Assembly: GCA_030562195.1 (NCBI GenBank)
Contig: CM060200.1
Span: 4,650,001 to 4,714,000, forward strand
Direction of reading: 5' to 3'
Source: Nipponacmea schrenckii
Lineage: Eukaryota; Mollusca; Gastropoda; Lottiidae
Length of the DNA stretch: 64,000 nt
Position numbers and translations under genes: made by a program. Below the pieces are notes generated by a model that made no database searches, was not told the DNA's origin, and worked only from the letters and a program-made list of their open reading frames with translations. Each line of letters starts with the position of its first letter. Positions within the stretch are counted from its first letter, which is position 1. Positions 35,865 to 49,900 of this stretch are shown here, in pieces.

Positions 35865-38800
35865 GTAAGTATTTGACTAAGATATAAAAATATTTATGAG
35901 AAAATATGTGTATTTAAGCATAAGAATGATGACAAACAATATTTTTATATAATATAAACAATTTTTACAATTGTTTAGGACCCCCCAAGCCCTTGACTTA
36001 ATCAAGCTTATAAGTTAAAGTAGGTTATGCGCATCTTAATATGTATCATATTTCCAGTTAGTGCCAATAGATGACTAAGTTCTAATACGCATATACATGT
36101 ATATAGAATATTGCCTTGGTAAACCTTTACTGTTTACTGATAAAAGATCCACTTGTTACATCTTGATAGAATACTTGAAAGGTTTTCATTTCAATACGTC
36201 TTTCATTGTCTAGGTCTATTATTATTTCAGTGGGATTTTGTTTTGTTAATTTATGAGCGTTTTTAGAATATGTTATTTCACTATCTACCACAAAGTGAAT
36301 TTTGTATGAACTTAACGAGAATGAATATTGAAGTAATAGTTATTAAGACGTGTCAGACACTTTTTATCCCAAGTTTATTTCTAGACAAAGTCTTATCTCA
36401 TCAAAGAAGAAGTTTGTTTTGTAAAAGAAGTAAAACAATTATAAGAACATTCATCGTCCAATCATACCCGATTAATATAATCAGATTTGTCAGTGTTAGA
36501 TATCGCTCGCAAAGAACATCACAGTAAGCGGAAATAAGGGGTATCACAAATAATAAACCTGCCAATCGTTGTTCGGTTTTTCGAATCTGTTGCCTACCGG
36601 AAATAGTTCAGCCGGAACTCAGTACTGCTCTTTTAGTCCACGTAAGATTATTACATGGCACAGACAGTGTTCTTGAATCTATACATTGGTGGTGACTCAA
36701 GGTTAAAAATCCGAAAATATGGTCCTCATTCCCTTAGTATGCGAAGCAAGTCAGTGGGGCGGATTAGAAAAGAAAAACAGAAAGAAAGGAAAGAAATGGA
36801 CTATGATTGGTTAATATTTGCATGATTTTCCCCCCGGAATCAAATTGGCTTTAGAAACATCTTACGCTGTTTCCTATTAAGCTATTAAACCTTCCATTAC
36901 CATTATAATCGACTTACATTTTTTAACTGAGACCTTAATTTGTCTTGATACAATGACTGTAATACAAGATAATGCCTGGAGGTTGGGTAACTAATTGAAA
37001 CTGACATGGACTAGACTCCTAATTGTAAGGATATAAAGAACATAACAGGATGATTGAAATTGTTGAGATACTATCCTAATTGTCCAGATTCTACTTCTTG
37101 TGTAATTCCATTTTTCTACCTTATCCGTAAGTAATCCTGGTCAGCTCGACCCCAGATTATAACGTTAGAAGTCAAAATACAGCATTTCTAGAGTTGATTT
37201 CATGTATAGTTTCGCCCTTTTTCGTGGGTTATTTCACTCAATATCAATGATCTTAAGGAATTGTTTCTTTAATTGACTTTTCATTTTTACCTGTTGTAAT
37301 TGATCATGCATATCAATCAGAATACCATCTTTAAAAGCGAATTAATATAATATAAAAGCCAAAAGTCAACAATAAGATATGTAAAAGTCATTACCCAAAT
37401 GTGTCAACTACAACCTGTAGATTATAAATTTAGTTTAAACGAATAACGTTTCAACCATCGCTTACAATACCCCTGAAACATTAAAATTCAATTGTTATCA
37501 ACAGATGCAAGCTTTGATTTTATACTGATACCACCCAAAAACATTTATCCCACAAGGACGACATTTGAAAACAAGCTACGTTACTGAAGGCCACAGAACA
37601 CCACTGTATCTGACAAACTTTGACGTGAAGTTTGAGATCAGTACTTGTATTAACCACAAATCGAGCAAGAAGATATAGATCTGAATAACTTCAAAGGTAT
37701 CAGACAGCCATTGAGTTTATTGTTGGTTAAAGTAAACTCTTTAACACACTATAAAGTTTGGATTCGTGGTTTTCAAGAAAAGAAAAATGTAAATGTCTAG
37801 CCAGTTGATATCGAACAATATTAACACGTGTAGAATAATATATTATGGTGTTACAAAACTTCAGGCATGTAGGATTGCGAACAACAATTGGTTTCTTACC
37901 TTAGTTGGATGGTGGACAATCTTTGTTCTCATAATTCGTATATCAACGAAAGCTTAAACAAAGAACTTGAGACAGATGCATATATGATCTATTAATAATG
38001 TCACGACCAATGCACATATTTGCAAAGTGAAAGGACTTGTATCGTCCTTCGAGGTCTTGGTTCATTCTCACGACCGCAAGCTTTTTAGATTTAAAAACAG
38101 CGAAGGTCATATTTATTATGTCTGCCAGTTCGTCCAAGAGGTTGACAAGAGATATCGGTAAATAAAATATTTTTATTCAATTGGTTTGATTTTCACTAGG
38201 CTTCTTCCTTGGATTATTTCAAACACTCACACTAAGTTCCATCAAAATGCATTTAGAAACTAGCTCTTTATAGTGTTCACAATAAATCTAACAATAAATC
38301 TAACGCGTTTTCAAGAACAAGGGAAATAATTCAAGTAAATATTTTTGGATCAGGCTGATTTTCAATAGGATTCATCCTTGGGTTATTACACACTCACACC
38401 AAGTTCCATTAATATATGGGCGTATAAAAAAGAAAAGTAGACGGATAGTTTGACATACAGTAAATCACTGTTAATCTACAGCCTTCAGGCATGTAAATAT
38501 CTGTTAGAACAAATAGAGGAATATTAATAATTGTATCAATAATATCGATTAGCTGAATATTGATTGAGAAGAAGAACATCAACACCTACTTGATTACAAG
38601 TTGACTTTTATTTCTATTGATGACCAATCTTTTCACATCTTGAAATTATTGACATTCCTTTTCTTTCCGAATACAATCACTTGATTTTTTTTCTCGTATA
38701 AACATATATTACAAGTATCTCATTTGACATCCCTCTTAATTAGATTGGTTAATCTGATAATTATATTCTAATTTAAGATAAATTCAAGTCAACAATATTA

Positions 38801-41400
38801 GGGATGATAATCTTGATAAAAACATTCAAAGGGTTTAAATATAAGTAGAAAAGCAACATTAAGCTGAACCATGGTGCTTGCGAAAGGGATTCTTTGCTAC
38901 AAGAAAACATCATGCAAAAGAGTGAGCGTAGTTGTAAATAGATGGTCTTATAGATGATTATGTCCTGTTGGTTCGGTAGTGAAGATGTGGACGTATACCA
39001 GCTTGGACCTCTTTATATTGTGCTAAAATTGCTCTATTACAATGGTGTTCTATGAATGACTCTGCTTAACAGCGTGCATGGAGAAAAATATTACGCTCTC
39101 TGATAATATGAATGCAAAAACATGGAAAATTTTGTAATCAATAGAGTTAACCAGTTGAGTGTAATATTGATATATATTGGATTATAGTAAAGATAATAAT
39201 TACTCCATTCAGGTTTCTTTATACAATACGCTTTACAACAGTCTTAATTACAGACTTCATTTTCTTTTTAATTACATCTGGACGTCTTTATTTTCAAATA
39301 GCGTGTTACCGTCTCTTCTGTTTTCAAGGAAAATTGATTTCATTTTTACAAACGTAGCTATCAATAGGTCTTTGTGATTAAAGGAAACATCTAGTATCAT
39401 ATGAAAAAATATGGGCATATTTCATCCATAAAAAAACAGACAAATTGAGTGAGTAAAGATGCTTCAAGATACGGTTTCAGATTCAAATCATCAGATTCAA
39501 TAGTTGAGGTCAGCTATAGTCAGCTGATCAACTTTCTGTATATTAATATTCTGAAGTTATACCTTTCTTTATATCTACGTATTTAATTAGATCTTCTGTA
39601 CGCAAAAATGATTAGTTGCAGATAATTGAATTCCATAATCAAGGTTGTATTAATAATGCCACCGCCCGAGGTGTAATTTGCGTTCACTGATTTTGAAAAA
39701 GGTAATGAGCACAATAAATAGTTTATCATACTACAACACATCATACTATACATATTTTAATAAACACAAGTCCCTGTTCGAATGCTCTGTGCTACTGTAT
39801 GTCTCTCGACCTATTTAAGAGTTCACGTAACGATTAAGTTCTCTGGTCTTTATTACAGATGTTTCCTTAACATGAAAACTTTACATGATAAACCATGTAT
39901 AATGAATCAATAGAAGAAAGGAAATGACGTGTCTAGAATACAGTTATTTATATTTCAATCGTTCTCTATTAGATATGATAATCAAATATTGATTATTAAG
40001 TGTATATTGTAACGATAGTGTTAGATTAATAACAGTTCCAGGCCAACTCTATAACGGTATTTTGATCACAGTTGAAATTCCCAGTTCGTGTTCACAATAA
40101 TAACAGTTGAGAAGGTCAATTTGTCAAGTTATTACAACTTAGCTCATTAAAGACCCCTGGAACTCTCTCTTACTCTTTATAATTAGATATTCAATAAGTA
40201 GTTATGAATCCCCTCAGTTCCAACCAACTAATCAATGGCTGATGACCAAGTAAACATGATATGGAGTTCATTTATGCTAAGACATGTTGGCTTAGGCAGG
40301 ACTGCTGTTGTCCGAAATCTTTTATGTTCAACAAAAAGCTAAAAAGTTCGAAATCATCCTTGTATGTGATAATGCCATCTTCAAAAAACTTTCTTAAAAT
40401 ATGACCTAGTTATATTATATTTATATTTGATCAAAATCATTTTGAGATTTTCTTTCGCGTGGATACATTTCTCCTAGTTTGCCACTTTTGAACCTTATTA
40501 TCTATTAAATATTCATATTCCACTGTGAAAACCACTAACAATTCATATTGTTCACACAGACGTTATAGGTGTTTGATCATGTTTTAAGATAGCCAGTCGT
40601 GTTCAGTGTTAACGTTTACCTAAGATTGAGAATCAGATCATCACATCATCAAATAACCTAAGTTTTAGTCAGCAGATTCAAAACGACGTATACTTATTTA
40701 TTCCTACAAGCGTGTGGTTAGCTTTACTTTTCCTTGTTAGCATTTTTCAATAATTGCCTTGGATATTACCTTACCAGCATCCATACTGTTATTTGTATCT
40801 GTCTATCAATACCCAATATAGTCGGTCGGTATTATTTAATTTATCCTTGAGTCCACAAACTGTCATGACAAACGTGATGATATATCTCTCAAAATTTCTG
40901 TTCACGTCTTTCTTTCTTTAATAGTCTTGATTCAATAACAGCCGCATCCCTCCAGCAATTTCATTAATACAAAACTTTGATAAGCGTCAAGTTCTTGTAG
41001 ATGCCGAAAAGCTAAACGTCAATCCGTAATTATATAAAATAACAACATAAAAGCGGAGCCGACATGGACTGCGGAAATCTTATTGACCACGGAGAGATCA
41101 AAGACAGAACACTAAGCCGAAAAGTAACAAGATTAGCTCGTATAGAGACAAGAACTGTTCGATTGATTTCAAGATGGAGAAATATTGTCATTGATAGACT
41201 GAAGAGTGAATAGAATTATTTGTAATTAAATTATACCATCAAATAAACGAAATTTGAGGACAAGAAGAAATAAATTAGAGGCATATATTATAAAGAAATC
41301 TGATTAATATATTTTTTATTCTGGTTTGCTTGCAGACATATTTTTTACACAGCAGCTTTATGAAGTGTCTGGTAGGAAATATAGAAATGACATTGGTATA
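35865..41400. other. Non-coding intergenic stretch
   Basis: No supported exons. It contains an inverted family A repeat at 38165-38415. Open frames such as 36270-36527, 37943-38137 and 39177-39377 show no motif or splice support. Confidence 0.45.
38165..38415 (-). repeat. Family A repeat, inverted orientation
   Basis: Two diverged monomers: TTTCACTAGGCTTCTTCCTT...CACTCACACTAAGTTCC and TTTTCAATAGGATTCATCCT...CACTCACACCAAGTTCC are reverse complements of the conserved parts of the 44490-45330 array. Confidence 0.7.
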
Positions 41401-41429
41401 CTGGTACAAATCATCTTCCACTAACTTTG

Positions 41430-42380
41430 TTGATTATATATAGCTTTATTACTCACTGAACAAATTACATATAGAGCAGTATTACTCACTGTGCAGATTA
41501 CATAAAACCATATTACACTGTAAATATCTTATAGAGCTATATTACTAATTGTAAATATTATATAGAGCTATATTACTCATTGTAAATATTACATCAGTCG
41601 GACACGATATTTCGGTGAAAAATTATCAGATGACCATGACAATCGACAGGGTTCATCTTCATAATGACATTGACCCACACAATAAAAATTAAAAGAATCA
41701 ATAAAAAATTGTTGCCTCCAGAGTATGCACGAGTTGCACAATATAGCTAATAGAGTGAAAATACTAATTTCGGTAAAAACAATTATCAGATCACCACAAA
41801 AATCAGTAGGGATCACTTTAAAATGACACTGACTCACAAAATAAAAATCAAAAGCCCGTCAACTGAGCACGAAACAAATGTGAACAGACTGACGAACCGA
41901 TAGACCACCGAGGTGATTACAATACACATGTACTCACAGATTATATAGAATTATATTACTTGCTGCCGGATAATACAGAGCAACATAAATCACTTTACTG
42001 TTTAGATAAAACTATATTACTCATTGTACATCGTACCAAGTCTCGTCAAAATCCAACAAGAATCTAACTCGCTATCATACTGTACACTGTACAGATTAGA
42101 GCAACATAACTCATTGTAAATATTATATTGGGCAATATTACTCACTGTACAAATAATAAAACACTATATTACTCACTGCAAAGAATATATAAAATAGTGA
42201 TGTTTAGAGTGTTCATGAACAAGAGCATCAATTTTTTTTTCTTTATTCAATAGGCTTCTTCCTTTGATCATTACATATACTCACACCAAGTTTCGACAAA
42301 ATCCAATAAGAAACTAGCACGCTACCATACTGAACAGATCATATATAATTATATTACTCACTCTACTATATTACCAAGTT
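41430..42380. repeat. Diffuse minisatellite (ATATTACTCACTGTA units) mixed with family A and B monomers
   Basis: Units of about 34-36 bp with AGAGCTATATTACTCACTGT recur at 41430-41600, 41930-42200 and 42330-42380. Between them lie two inverted family B monomers (41593-41880, with CATAATGACATTGACCCACA) and inverted family A fragments (around 42040-42070 and 42240-42320). It is a nested, degenerate repeat cluster. Confidence 0.7.
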
Positions 42381-44480
42381 ATTTGCGGGTCCAATACTTT
42401 TGTTCACAAAATTTGCTTTGAGAAAATACATTGTTAGGGTCAATCGCGTAACAAGTGCAAAAACATATTCATCGTAAAGGGATAACGATAACACAGACCG
42501 ATATTAGGCAATTTCGATATATTCAGACGATCAAATTGCCAATAAATCTAGGATTCTATGAGATGCTAGATTGCATTGAAAATTGGAAATGAAATATTGG
42601 AATTAAATGGATATTTCTATCGTTAATGGTATTCTCGGTGGAGATTTCTTGTCTGTTTCTACGGTAAGCCTGACAATATTTACATCAATATGATCACCTG
42701 GGACTAGCTATCGACTTGTGAAATCATGACTGATGTTTTCAATCCATTCTCGGGTTAAAAGTTTTGTCTCAAGGGAGAGAACTGGGTAATAGAGAAACAA
42801 AAGATATCGTCGTTATTCACGTTTGATGACGGACAATTGGAATTTATCTGTGTTAATGGATTGAGTAGTTAAAACTAGTGGAAACGATTATAAAATTAAA
42901 TTAATTATTATAAAAATTCAAAGTATATTATTTTTCGTCGAGGGTTTTACACGAAATAGTTATTATTGAGTTCATACTGTTTCGTGATCCAAATATGGTC
43001 AAGGCAAATATTTTTTGCATCTGTTTCTATACCCAATAATGGGATTCTGTGTTATGAATAAGACTGGATGTGCACAAACATCTTTGCTCGACAGTTTCGT
43101 TGTAACAAGAGTTCCCGTGTGCTACAGGCTGAAGATTCCTCGGATATTAAAAATAGAGTAGAACAATGCCGATGTTGTGCTAGAATTTATTGCACACTGC
43201 ATGGCGATATCCGTCTTCATTCAATTCGTTTATTTTCTTCGCCAGCATGACATAGTGATAACGGTTGTGATTCAAGGGAGATAACCCTTAATCATATTCT
43301 TTCTCAAAATTCGAAGTAGATATCTTCATGTCTATCAAAAGTACATATTTTTATGTCTTTAAAACTTTTTTTATTCTAATAAAAATGGATATGTTTCTGT
43401 TCGGAAGTCGCATAAACAATTGAGTGAGAAAACAAGCTTGACGCCACCATGACACTCCATAAAATATGCAAACCAAAGTAAATTCATCATTTCTATAGAA
43501 AGAAATTATTAAAAAACTTATTCGTCATATCACTGAAACAAACTAAAAATTAATTTGAAAGTTCTCAATGCACCTTAAGTATTCTCGATATATCTCATTG
43601 AAACGATATTAAAGAAAACAGCCACCAAACATTACTTATGTCAAAAATATGCCACTATTCAACTATTATCCAACTGTAAACTGTTTTTCAATGCCATGAA
43701 TAGTTACATAATATTCATCATATATCATTCACTTTCTATTGTCATACTTCATATCACAATAACAAAACAATCTGATCTTAATATCTGCAGTAATTTAATA
43801 TTTTTGTCCAAGGTACAAATGCCAATTTGATGTCCACTTACACCGACGGTGTAATTCCGGTTCAACATGAGAAAAACGAAGTGTTTCGAATGACACCAAT
43901 ACTGAGAAAAATGTTTCCCGCGGGCGTCCCCAATTTTTTTATATATAGTAACTGTTTCATATCCTAATAGTAAGCAGAAAAGAACGATAAAACTTAATTA
44001 TAATTACGCACATTTTTTGCAAGGAATAGTAAAATATCAATAATAAATAACTTGCTAGTGACATTTAAATGAACTTTCTGGCAACTTTATAACTCTTAAA
44101 AGAAGGCATTCTCAATGATCGGCAAACTATCATCGTCAAGAATTCTATTTGTAAGGACCGAGATTCTATTCGCCATGTACTGATGATTGGAAGATAATTA
44201 TCGTAATATAGACTTGTTATACAATAATATCTGTGAATAATGACCAATTTAAATTTAACGGCATAACTAGGATCATAGTAAAATTTACACGATATAAAGG
44301 TTCATACATTAACATATTTTGTCATCATTAAGGATTAAACGAATCTGTTGACATTTAAAAAGTTATTTTTCATGTAAAATCTAATCACCTCTTACGGCAT
44401 AATATCTACCGGTTCGGATTTAAGAAATGCACATGACGCTTTAAAAAAAAAATTCGAATGGGAATCGATTAGTCGCGTCG
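42381..44480. other. Non-coding intergenic stretch
   Basis: No supported gene. The open frame at 43068-43250 is Cys-rich but has no recognisable domain or splice sites and is not called. Confidence 0.45.
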
Positions 44481-44489
44481 TTGGATTTT

Positions 44490-45330
44490 ACTACTTTGTG
44501 GACACGATGGAGCACTGGATTCTTGATGCATTTTGACGAAACTTGGTGTGAGTGTTTTTTTTTATAACCCAAGGATAAACCCTATTGAAAATCAAACCGA
44601 TCGAAAAATATTTATTATGAGTTTTTGCCCTTGTTCTCAAAAACGCGTCTACCTTTGTTCTTGAAATCTTTGTGGACACGATAGAGAGCTGGTTTCTTGA
44701 TGGATTTTAATTAAATTTGGTGTAACTGTTTGTAATCACTCAAGGATGAACCCAATTGAAAATCAGACCAATCGAAAAATATTTCCTATGAGTTATTGCC
44801 CTTGTTCTTGAATTCTTTGTGGACACGATAGAGAGCTGCTTTCTTGATGGATTTTGACGAAACTTGGTGCGAGTGTTTGTTATAACCCAGGGATGAACCT
44901 TATTTAAAATCAGACCCATCAAAAATATTTAATATGAGTTATTGTCTGCTTTTGTACTTGAAATCTGTGTGAACACGATAGAGAGCTGGTTTCTGAATGG
45001 ATTTTGATTAAATATAGTGTGAGTGTTTGTAATCACTCAGGTATAAACCCTATTGAAAATCAAACTAATCAAATTATTTACTATGAGTTATTGCCCTTGT
45101 TCTTGAATTCTTTGACGGCACGATAGAGAGTTGGATTCTTGGTGGATTCTGACGAAAATTGCTGTGCGCTTTTGTAATTACCCGAGAATGTACCCTATAA
45201 AAAATCAGACTAATCGAAAAATATAAATACATATATGAGTTATTGCCCTTGATTTTTAATTCTTTGAGGACCCGATAGAGAGCTGATTTTCGTGATGGAT
45301 TTGGATGAAATTTATAGTAAGTGTAATTAA
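44490..45330 (+). repeat. Family A tandem array, six ~150-bp monomers
   Basis: Monomers start near 44500, 44671, 44820, 44969, 45113 and 45264. Each has GACACGATAGAGAGCTGGTT, TGATGGATTTTGACGAAACT, CCCTATTGAAAATCAGAC and GAGTTATTGCCCTTGTTCTT. Apparent minus-strand open frames (44491-44679, 44740-44922, 45074-45337) are the same repeat read in reverse and are not genes. Confidence 0.88.
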
Positions 45331-45399
45331 AAATCACGAAAATCTTTCATTTACCGATATATTTCTTGTCAACCTCCCGGACAAATTGGCTGCCATTCT

Positions 45400-46432
45400 A
45401 AATGTGGGGGTATTATGATGGCTATCGCTATTTTTATTTAGTGGTTCAGTGTCATTATGAAGATGATTGCTATTGATTTTCGTGATGATCGGATAGGCTA
45501 ATTTTTCACCAAAATATCGCGTCTGACTTAACCTTTTCACTCCATTACCTATAGGGTGCAACTCGTGCTCACTCTGCAGGCTACTATTCTTCCTGGATCT
45601 TTTTGATTTTTATTTTGTGGGTCAGTGTCATTATGAAGATGATCACTATTGATTTCATGATTATCGGATAATTTTTCACTGAAATATCGCGTCTGACTTA
45701 GCGTTTTTCACTTCATTAGCTATAGGGTGCAACTTTCTCTACACGCTACAATTCTTTATGGATTCTTTTGATTTTTATTTTGTGGGTCAGTGTCATTATG
45801 AGGATGATCCCTATTGATTTTCGTGATGATTGAATCATTTTTCAGCGAAATATCGTGTCTGACTTAGCTTTTTTCACCCCATTAAAAGGTGCAACTCGTG
45901 CTCACTCTGCAGGCTACCATTTGTATGTGTGTCGATATCATTATGAAGATGTGCACTTTTAAATTTAGTGATGATCCGATAATTGTCTAAAGAGATATCG
46001 CATAAAACTTTAATATCGCGGTCGTTTTCGAGTTCACATGTAGTCAGTGCTCACTCTACAGGCTACAATTCTTCATGGATTATTTTCATTTCTAGTTGCA
46101 TTGATGGTCCCTCCGATTATTTTTATAGTCTTTTCATTTAATGTGGTGCTGATCAATATGCAAGACTTCAGTTTAGTCTACATGTAATCTTGGAACAATG
46201 ATTATTCGCTAAATCTGTATCTTTGTGAAAATGCAAGCTAAATGTCATATTGCATCAAACTCTCATATCGAGTTTGTTCTACAGTTCACACCGTCTTCAT
46301 TAGCCCATAAGGTGCAGAAGAGTAGGACGTAAAACTCCATTCATTCATTCTACAGTTCACATTAATTTAGCTCACTAACTAGCTGCTGGTGGGCGTATTT
46401 GCTTGCGAGGCTTGCCGCAAGCCTATGTTTAA
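45400..46432 (+). mobile_element. Family B tandem-core element with 3' hairpin (pearl/Helentron-like), copy 1
   Basis: Four monomers of about 148-172 bp (conserved GTCAGTGTCATTATGAAGAT, TATCGCGTCTGACTTAGC, GGGTGCAACTCGTGCTCACT, CAGGCTACAATTCTTCATGG) are followed by a unique 3' part. That part ends in a hairpin: stem GCTTGCG (46401-46407), loop of 8, stem CGCAAGC (46416-46422), then CTATG. The 3' part matches copy 2 at 47764-48400. A truncated SINE is nested in it (46291-46347). Tandem core plus terminal hairpin resembles bivalve pearl elements and Helentron-associated elements; the class is inferred. Confidence 0.6.
46291..46347 (+). mobile_element. 5'-truncated SINE nested in the family B element
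   Basis: 57 bp of SINE tail (CATAAGGTGCAGAAGAGTAG, GACGTAAAACTC, then ATTC repeats) lie between perfect 14-bp direct repeats TTCTACAGTTCACA (46277-46290 and 46348-46361). Copy 2 of the host element lacks the insert, which confirms its boundaries. Confidence 0.85.
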
Positions 46433-46917
46433 TTATGTAAAAATATTAATGTCAAATGAAATATTCACATTTAGTGAATCTTTATAACTAACTATATAAC
46501 GTTCAAAATTCCTTCTAATGGCCGTATTTTAATTATTTTGACAGATGAGGGATGATTCAGACTGGCATAGAAAATAAAAACTCTTCCACTCGTCTTGAAT
46601 GTTATGTCAGTCAGTTTCGTTTAGAAGATGATTAGCACAACAGACGAATTACTTCAAATGTTTAGTCTCGCCCATCCAGAATGCTGCAAATAAAAGAATT
46701 TAATGTGAAATCATTTTGATTTCTCAAAATATTGCTTATGTATACTATTTTCTGCAGCTTCCTAGGATGCATTGCTTTTCACAATTTCGACTTCAGAAAT
46801 TTTTATTTTTTTTAATCTTCTGATTAATGCTTTTGTTTCATTATAATCAAGACTACAGAAATCTTCCTTTCATGCAATTTGGAAGTTGAAGAAGACCATG
46901 TGTTTTGGCTGATTGCC

Positions 46918-46925
46918 ATAAATAG
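46918..46925 (+). promoter_or_regulatory. Candidate TATA-like box of beta-tubulin
   Basis: ATAAATAG lies 75 bp upstream of the beta-tubulin ATG, with a reversed CCAAT-like GATTGCC directly before it. A start site about 30 bp downstream would leave a 5' UTR of roughly 45 nt. The assignment rests on position and short motifs only. Confidence 0.35.
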
Positions 46926-46992
46926 AGTAGCCTAACATTGTTAAACAAACTTCGTTGAGAACAAAGAATAGAAGGGTAATTGGATAGTCAAT

Positions 46993-49900
46993 ATGCGGGA
47001 AATTGTTCATATACAAGCCGGGCAATGTGGAAATCAAATAGGATCAAAAGTAAGTATTTTAAACTTGGAATGTATGTAATATGTTACGATGGCACTATTT
47101 CTAAATTTAGACACAACATATTTATGTGCTTCTATATTCATGCCGATTTCTATAAGGGGGATCCCTGATAATAGTTATATATAGGTGAAATATATGCCGT
47201 ACTTTCAACATTTCCTCTAGAGTTGAAGGTTGAATCCATATATCATGTGATTCTATATTCATTCCTATTTCTATATTTGTACATTAAGTAACAAAGACAA
47301 TACACTTTTGAAATAATTGTATGGAAGATAGGAAACGTCTAACGTCTCTCAATATTAATCAAATATAAAATTAAAAAAACAAAACAATAGCCATTTTAAC
47401 CAAACTATGATATAATTCCTACAGGTTTATAATCAACCGAATGTACCAAAAAAAAAAAATATTCTTGCCATCTTACTGTAATATTGAGATACGTGTTCAG
47501 ATATTCTGCTCTGAACAATCAAAATAATATATTCTCCTGAAGCTTCGATGTATTAAATTGACAAAAAGGTCACTGACTCAGTATTGATAGACCTAAATGA
47601 AATTTACACAAAGTTAGGTGAATTAAAATGAACCTCAGCAATATCAATATGTTATTCAATATCATGTTATGTAAAATAATGCAAATAATTCTCTGTTAGA
47701 TATATTTCTCGATATACCTTGTAATCGAAATTTTAATGAAACATTTTTTTATACCCCCACACGTAAGTATAACGTGTCTGACTTAGCTTTTTTCACTGCA
47801 TTAGCTAAAGAGTGCAACTCGTGCTCACGTTACACGCTACAATTCTCTATGGATTCTATTGGTTTTTATTTTGGTGGTTATTGTCATTATGAAGATGATC
47901 CCTATTGTTTTTTTGTGATGACTGAATAATCTTTCAGGGAAATATCGTGTCTGACTTAGCTTTTTTCACTCCATTATTATAGGGTTCAACTCGTGCTCAC
48001 TCTACAGGCTACAATTCTCTATGGATTCTTTTGATTTTGTTTTTGTGTGTGTCGACATCATTATAAAGATGCGCATTATTACCTTTAGTGATGATCCGAT
48101 AATTTTTTTCAGAGATATCGCATTAAATATATAGTTGCCTTGATGATCCGTCCGATTATTTTCTTTAGTCTTTTCATTGCATGTAATCTTGGAACAATGA
48201 TTGTTCGCTAAATCTGTATTTTTGTGAAAATATATGGATGATACTCACCTTCACATTGAATTTGTTTTCTGTAGAGTGAACACAAGCTAAATGTCATATT
48301 GCATCAAACTGTCATATTAGTTTGTTTTACAGTTCACATTTAGCAACTAACTAGCTGATGGTGGGCGTGTTCGCTTGCGAGGCTTGCCGCAAGCCTATGT
48401 TTATCATTTAAGACATACCAAGAAAGTTACAGTCCACATGGAATTACTAATATTTTTATGTTGTAGATTGTTGGTATATTCAAGTTATCTGTACACATTC
48501 TTTCGTGATTAATTTTAATAAATCTTTTTGACCTAGGTCCGTGTTTTTATGAGACTATGTTCTCATCACAATCACCAATACTAAACTTTTTAGTGAAAGA
48601 TTTAAAGAAATTAGCATTTGTATATATCATATTATAATAATAATGATATAATTTAATGATTTTTCTGCCTTTAAGGTCTATGTTAGAAGTTATTTAACAT
48701 ATTAACAATTGACTTAACATAAATAACTCAACTTTAACCCAGTGCCAGTGCCTTCTGTTGAATAGTAACTTGTTACCTTTCAACCACCCTAATCACTAAA
48801 TTAATTATTATTGATTAAATTAACATTGAAATATACAAACACTGAAATTTCTACTTGGTTAGGGTTTAGTAAATTTACCTGGCTTAAACAACTTTTATCC
48901 TTACTTCGAAGTACTCCTATGAACTTCAGTCCTTGTTTCGGAATTATTTAAGGTCGTGGAAATTAACCAATACAGACGTAGGAATGGGTTTACGTTTAAA
49001 CGGAAATTGCAGAATGTCATCGTTATCGAGCTCGATGAAATTGAAATGGCGCCGGATGATAGAGGCTATCTGTAGTTTATATCATATTTGAGGATGGTTC
49101 TACAGCGACGCATGTCGTCATAATCATGACCTTTAAATATTATCCCACATGTATGTGGAGAAATATTTTGGCAAAAGATTTGTTTAGCGAGATTTGTTAT
49201 AGACCACTTGTATTTTGATATTTGTTGATTGATTTTTGTGTTTGACAATTTTCATTTGAAGATATGTTTAGCTAGACATGTATTTGTAGATTTGTATTTG
49301 ACGATATTTTTGGCAAGAATTCTATTAATTATTCAATTCAATAATTAGAAAATCGAATGTTTCCCGTATTTAATATAAATTCTTATTGCTTACAAATGTC
49401 AATTTTACGAAGACAAATGTTGAGTTTAACGTACAAATTAAGAGATAAGACTTTAGAATTAAGAAATAAGAAATAGCAATGAAGGGTATTGAATAAAAGG
49501 CCATTCCGCCTTCCATATCAGATGAGTGGAATACTGAAATCGTCTGAAGAAAAGTCTTGAAAAAATAACCAAGGGTTACCGAAAGAAATAAGTTTGTGAT
49601 ATAACTCTTAATTGGTTCAAGACCGATACCACAATTTTCAATTAAAGGCTACAAATTTACACATATCAAAATCGTGACACAATGTTTCAAATAAGGGTCA
49701 TGTAAACATTTAAATGACATTTTACGTTTTGCAACTTGGATTAAGAAAGTCGCTAGAGGCTTACACGTATGGAAGAACAATGGCGAAAACACATTAAATA
49801 TTTTCGATTTTTTGGTTTCGTCAAATGTGTCATTTAGGACCATGAAGATAAATCTTTTAAGATACCAACCCGAATACAAAAATGTCAAATCGCGTAAATT

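Noticed and set aside
44491..45337. Three minus-strand open frames with repeated similar peptides
   Set aside because: They are the family A tandem repeat in reverse; similarity between the peptides comes from the DNA repeat.
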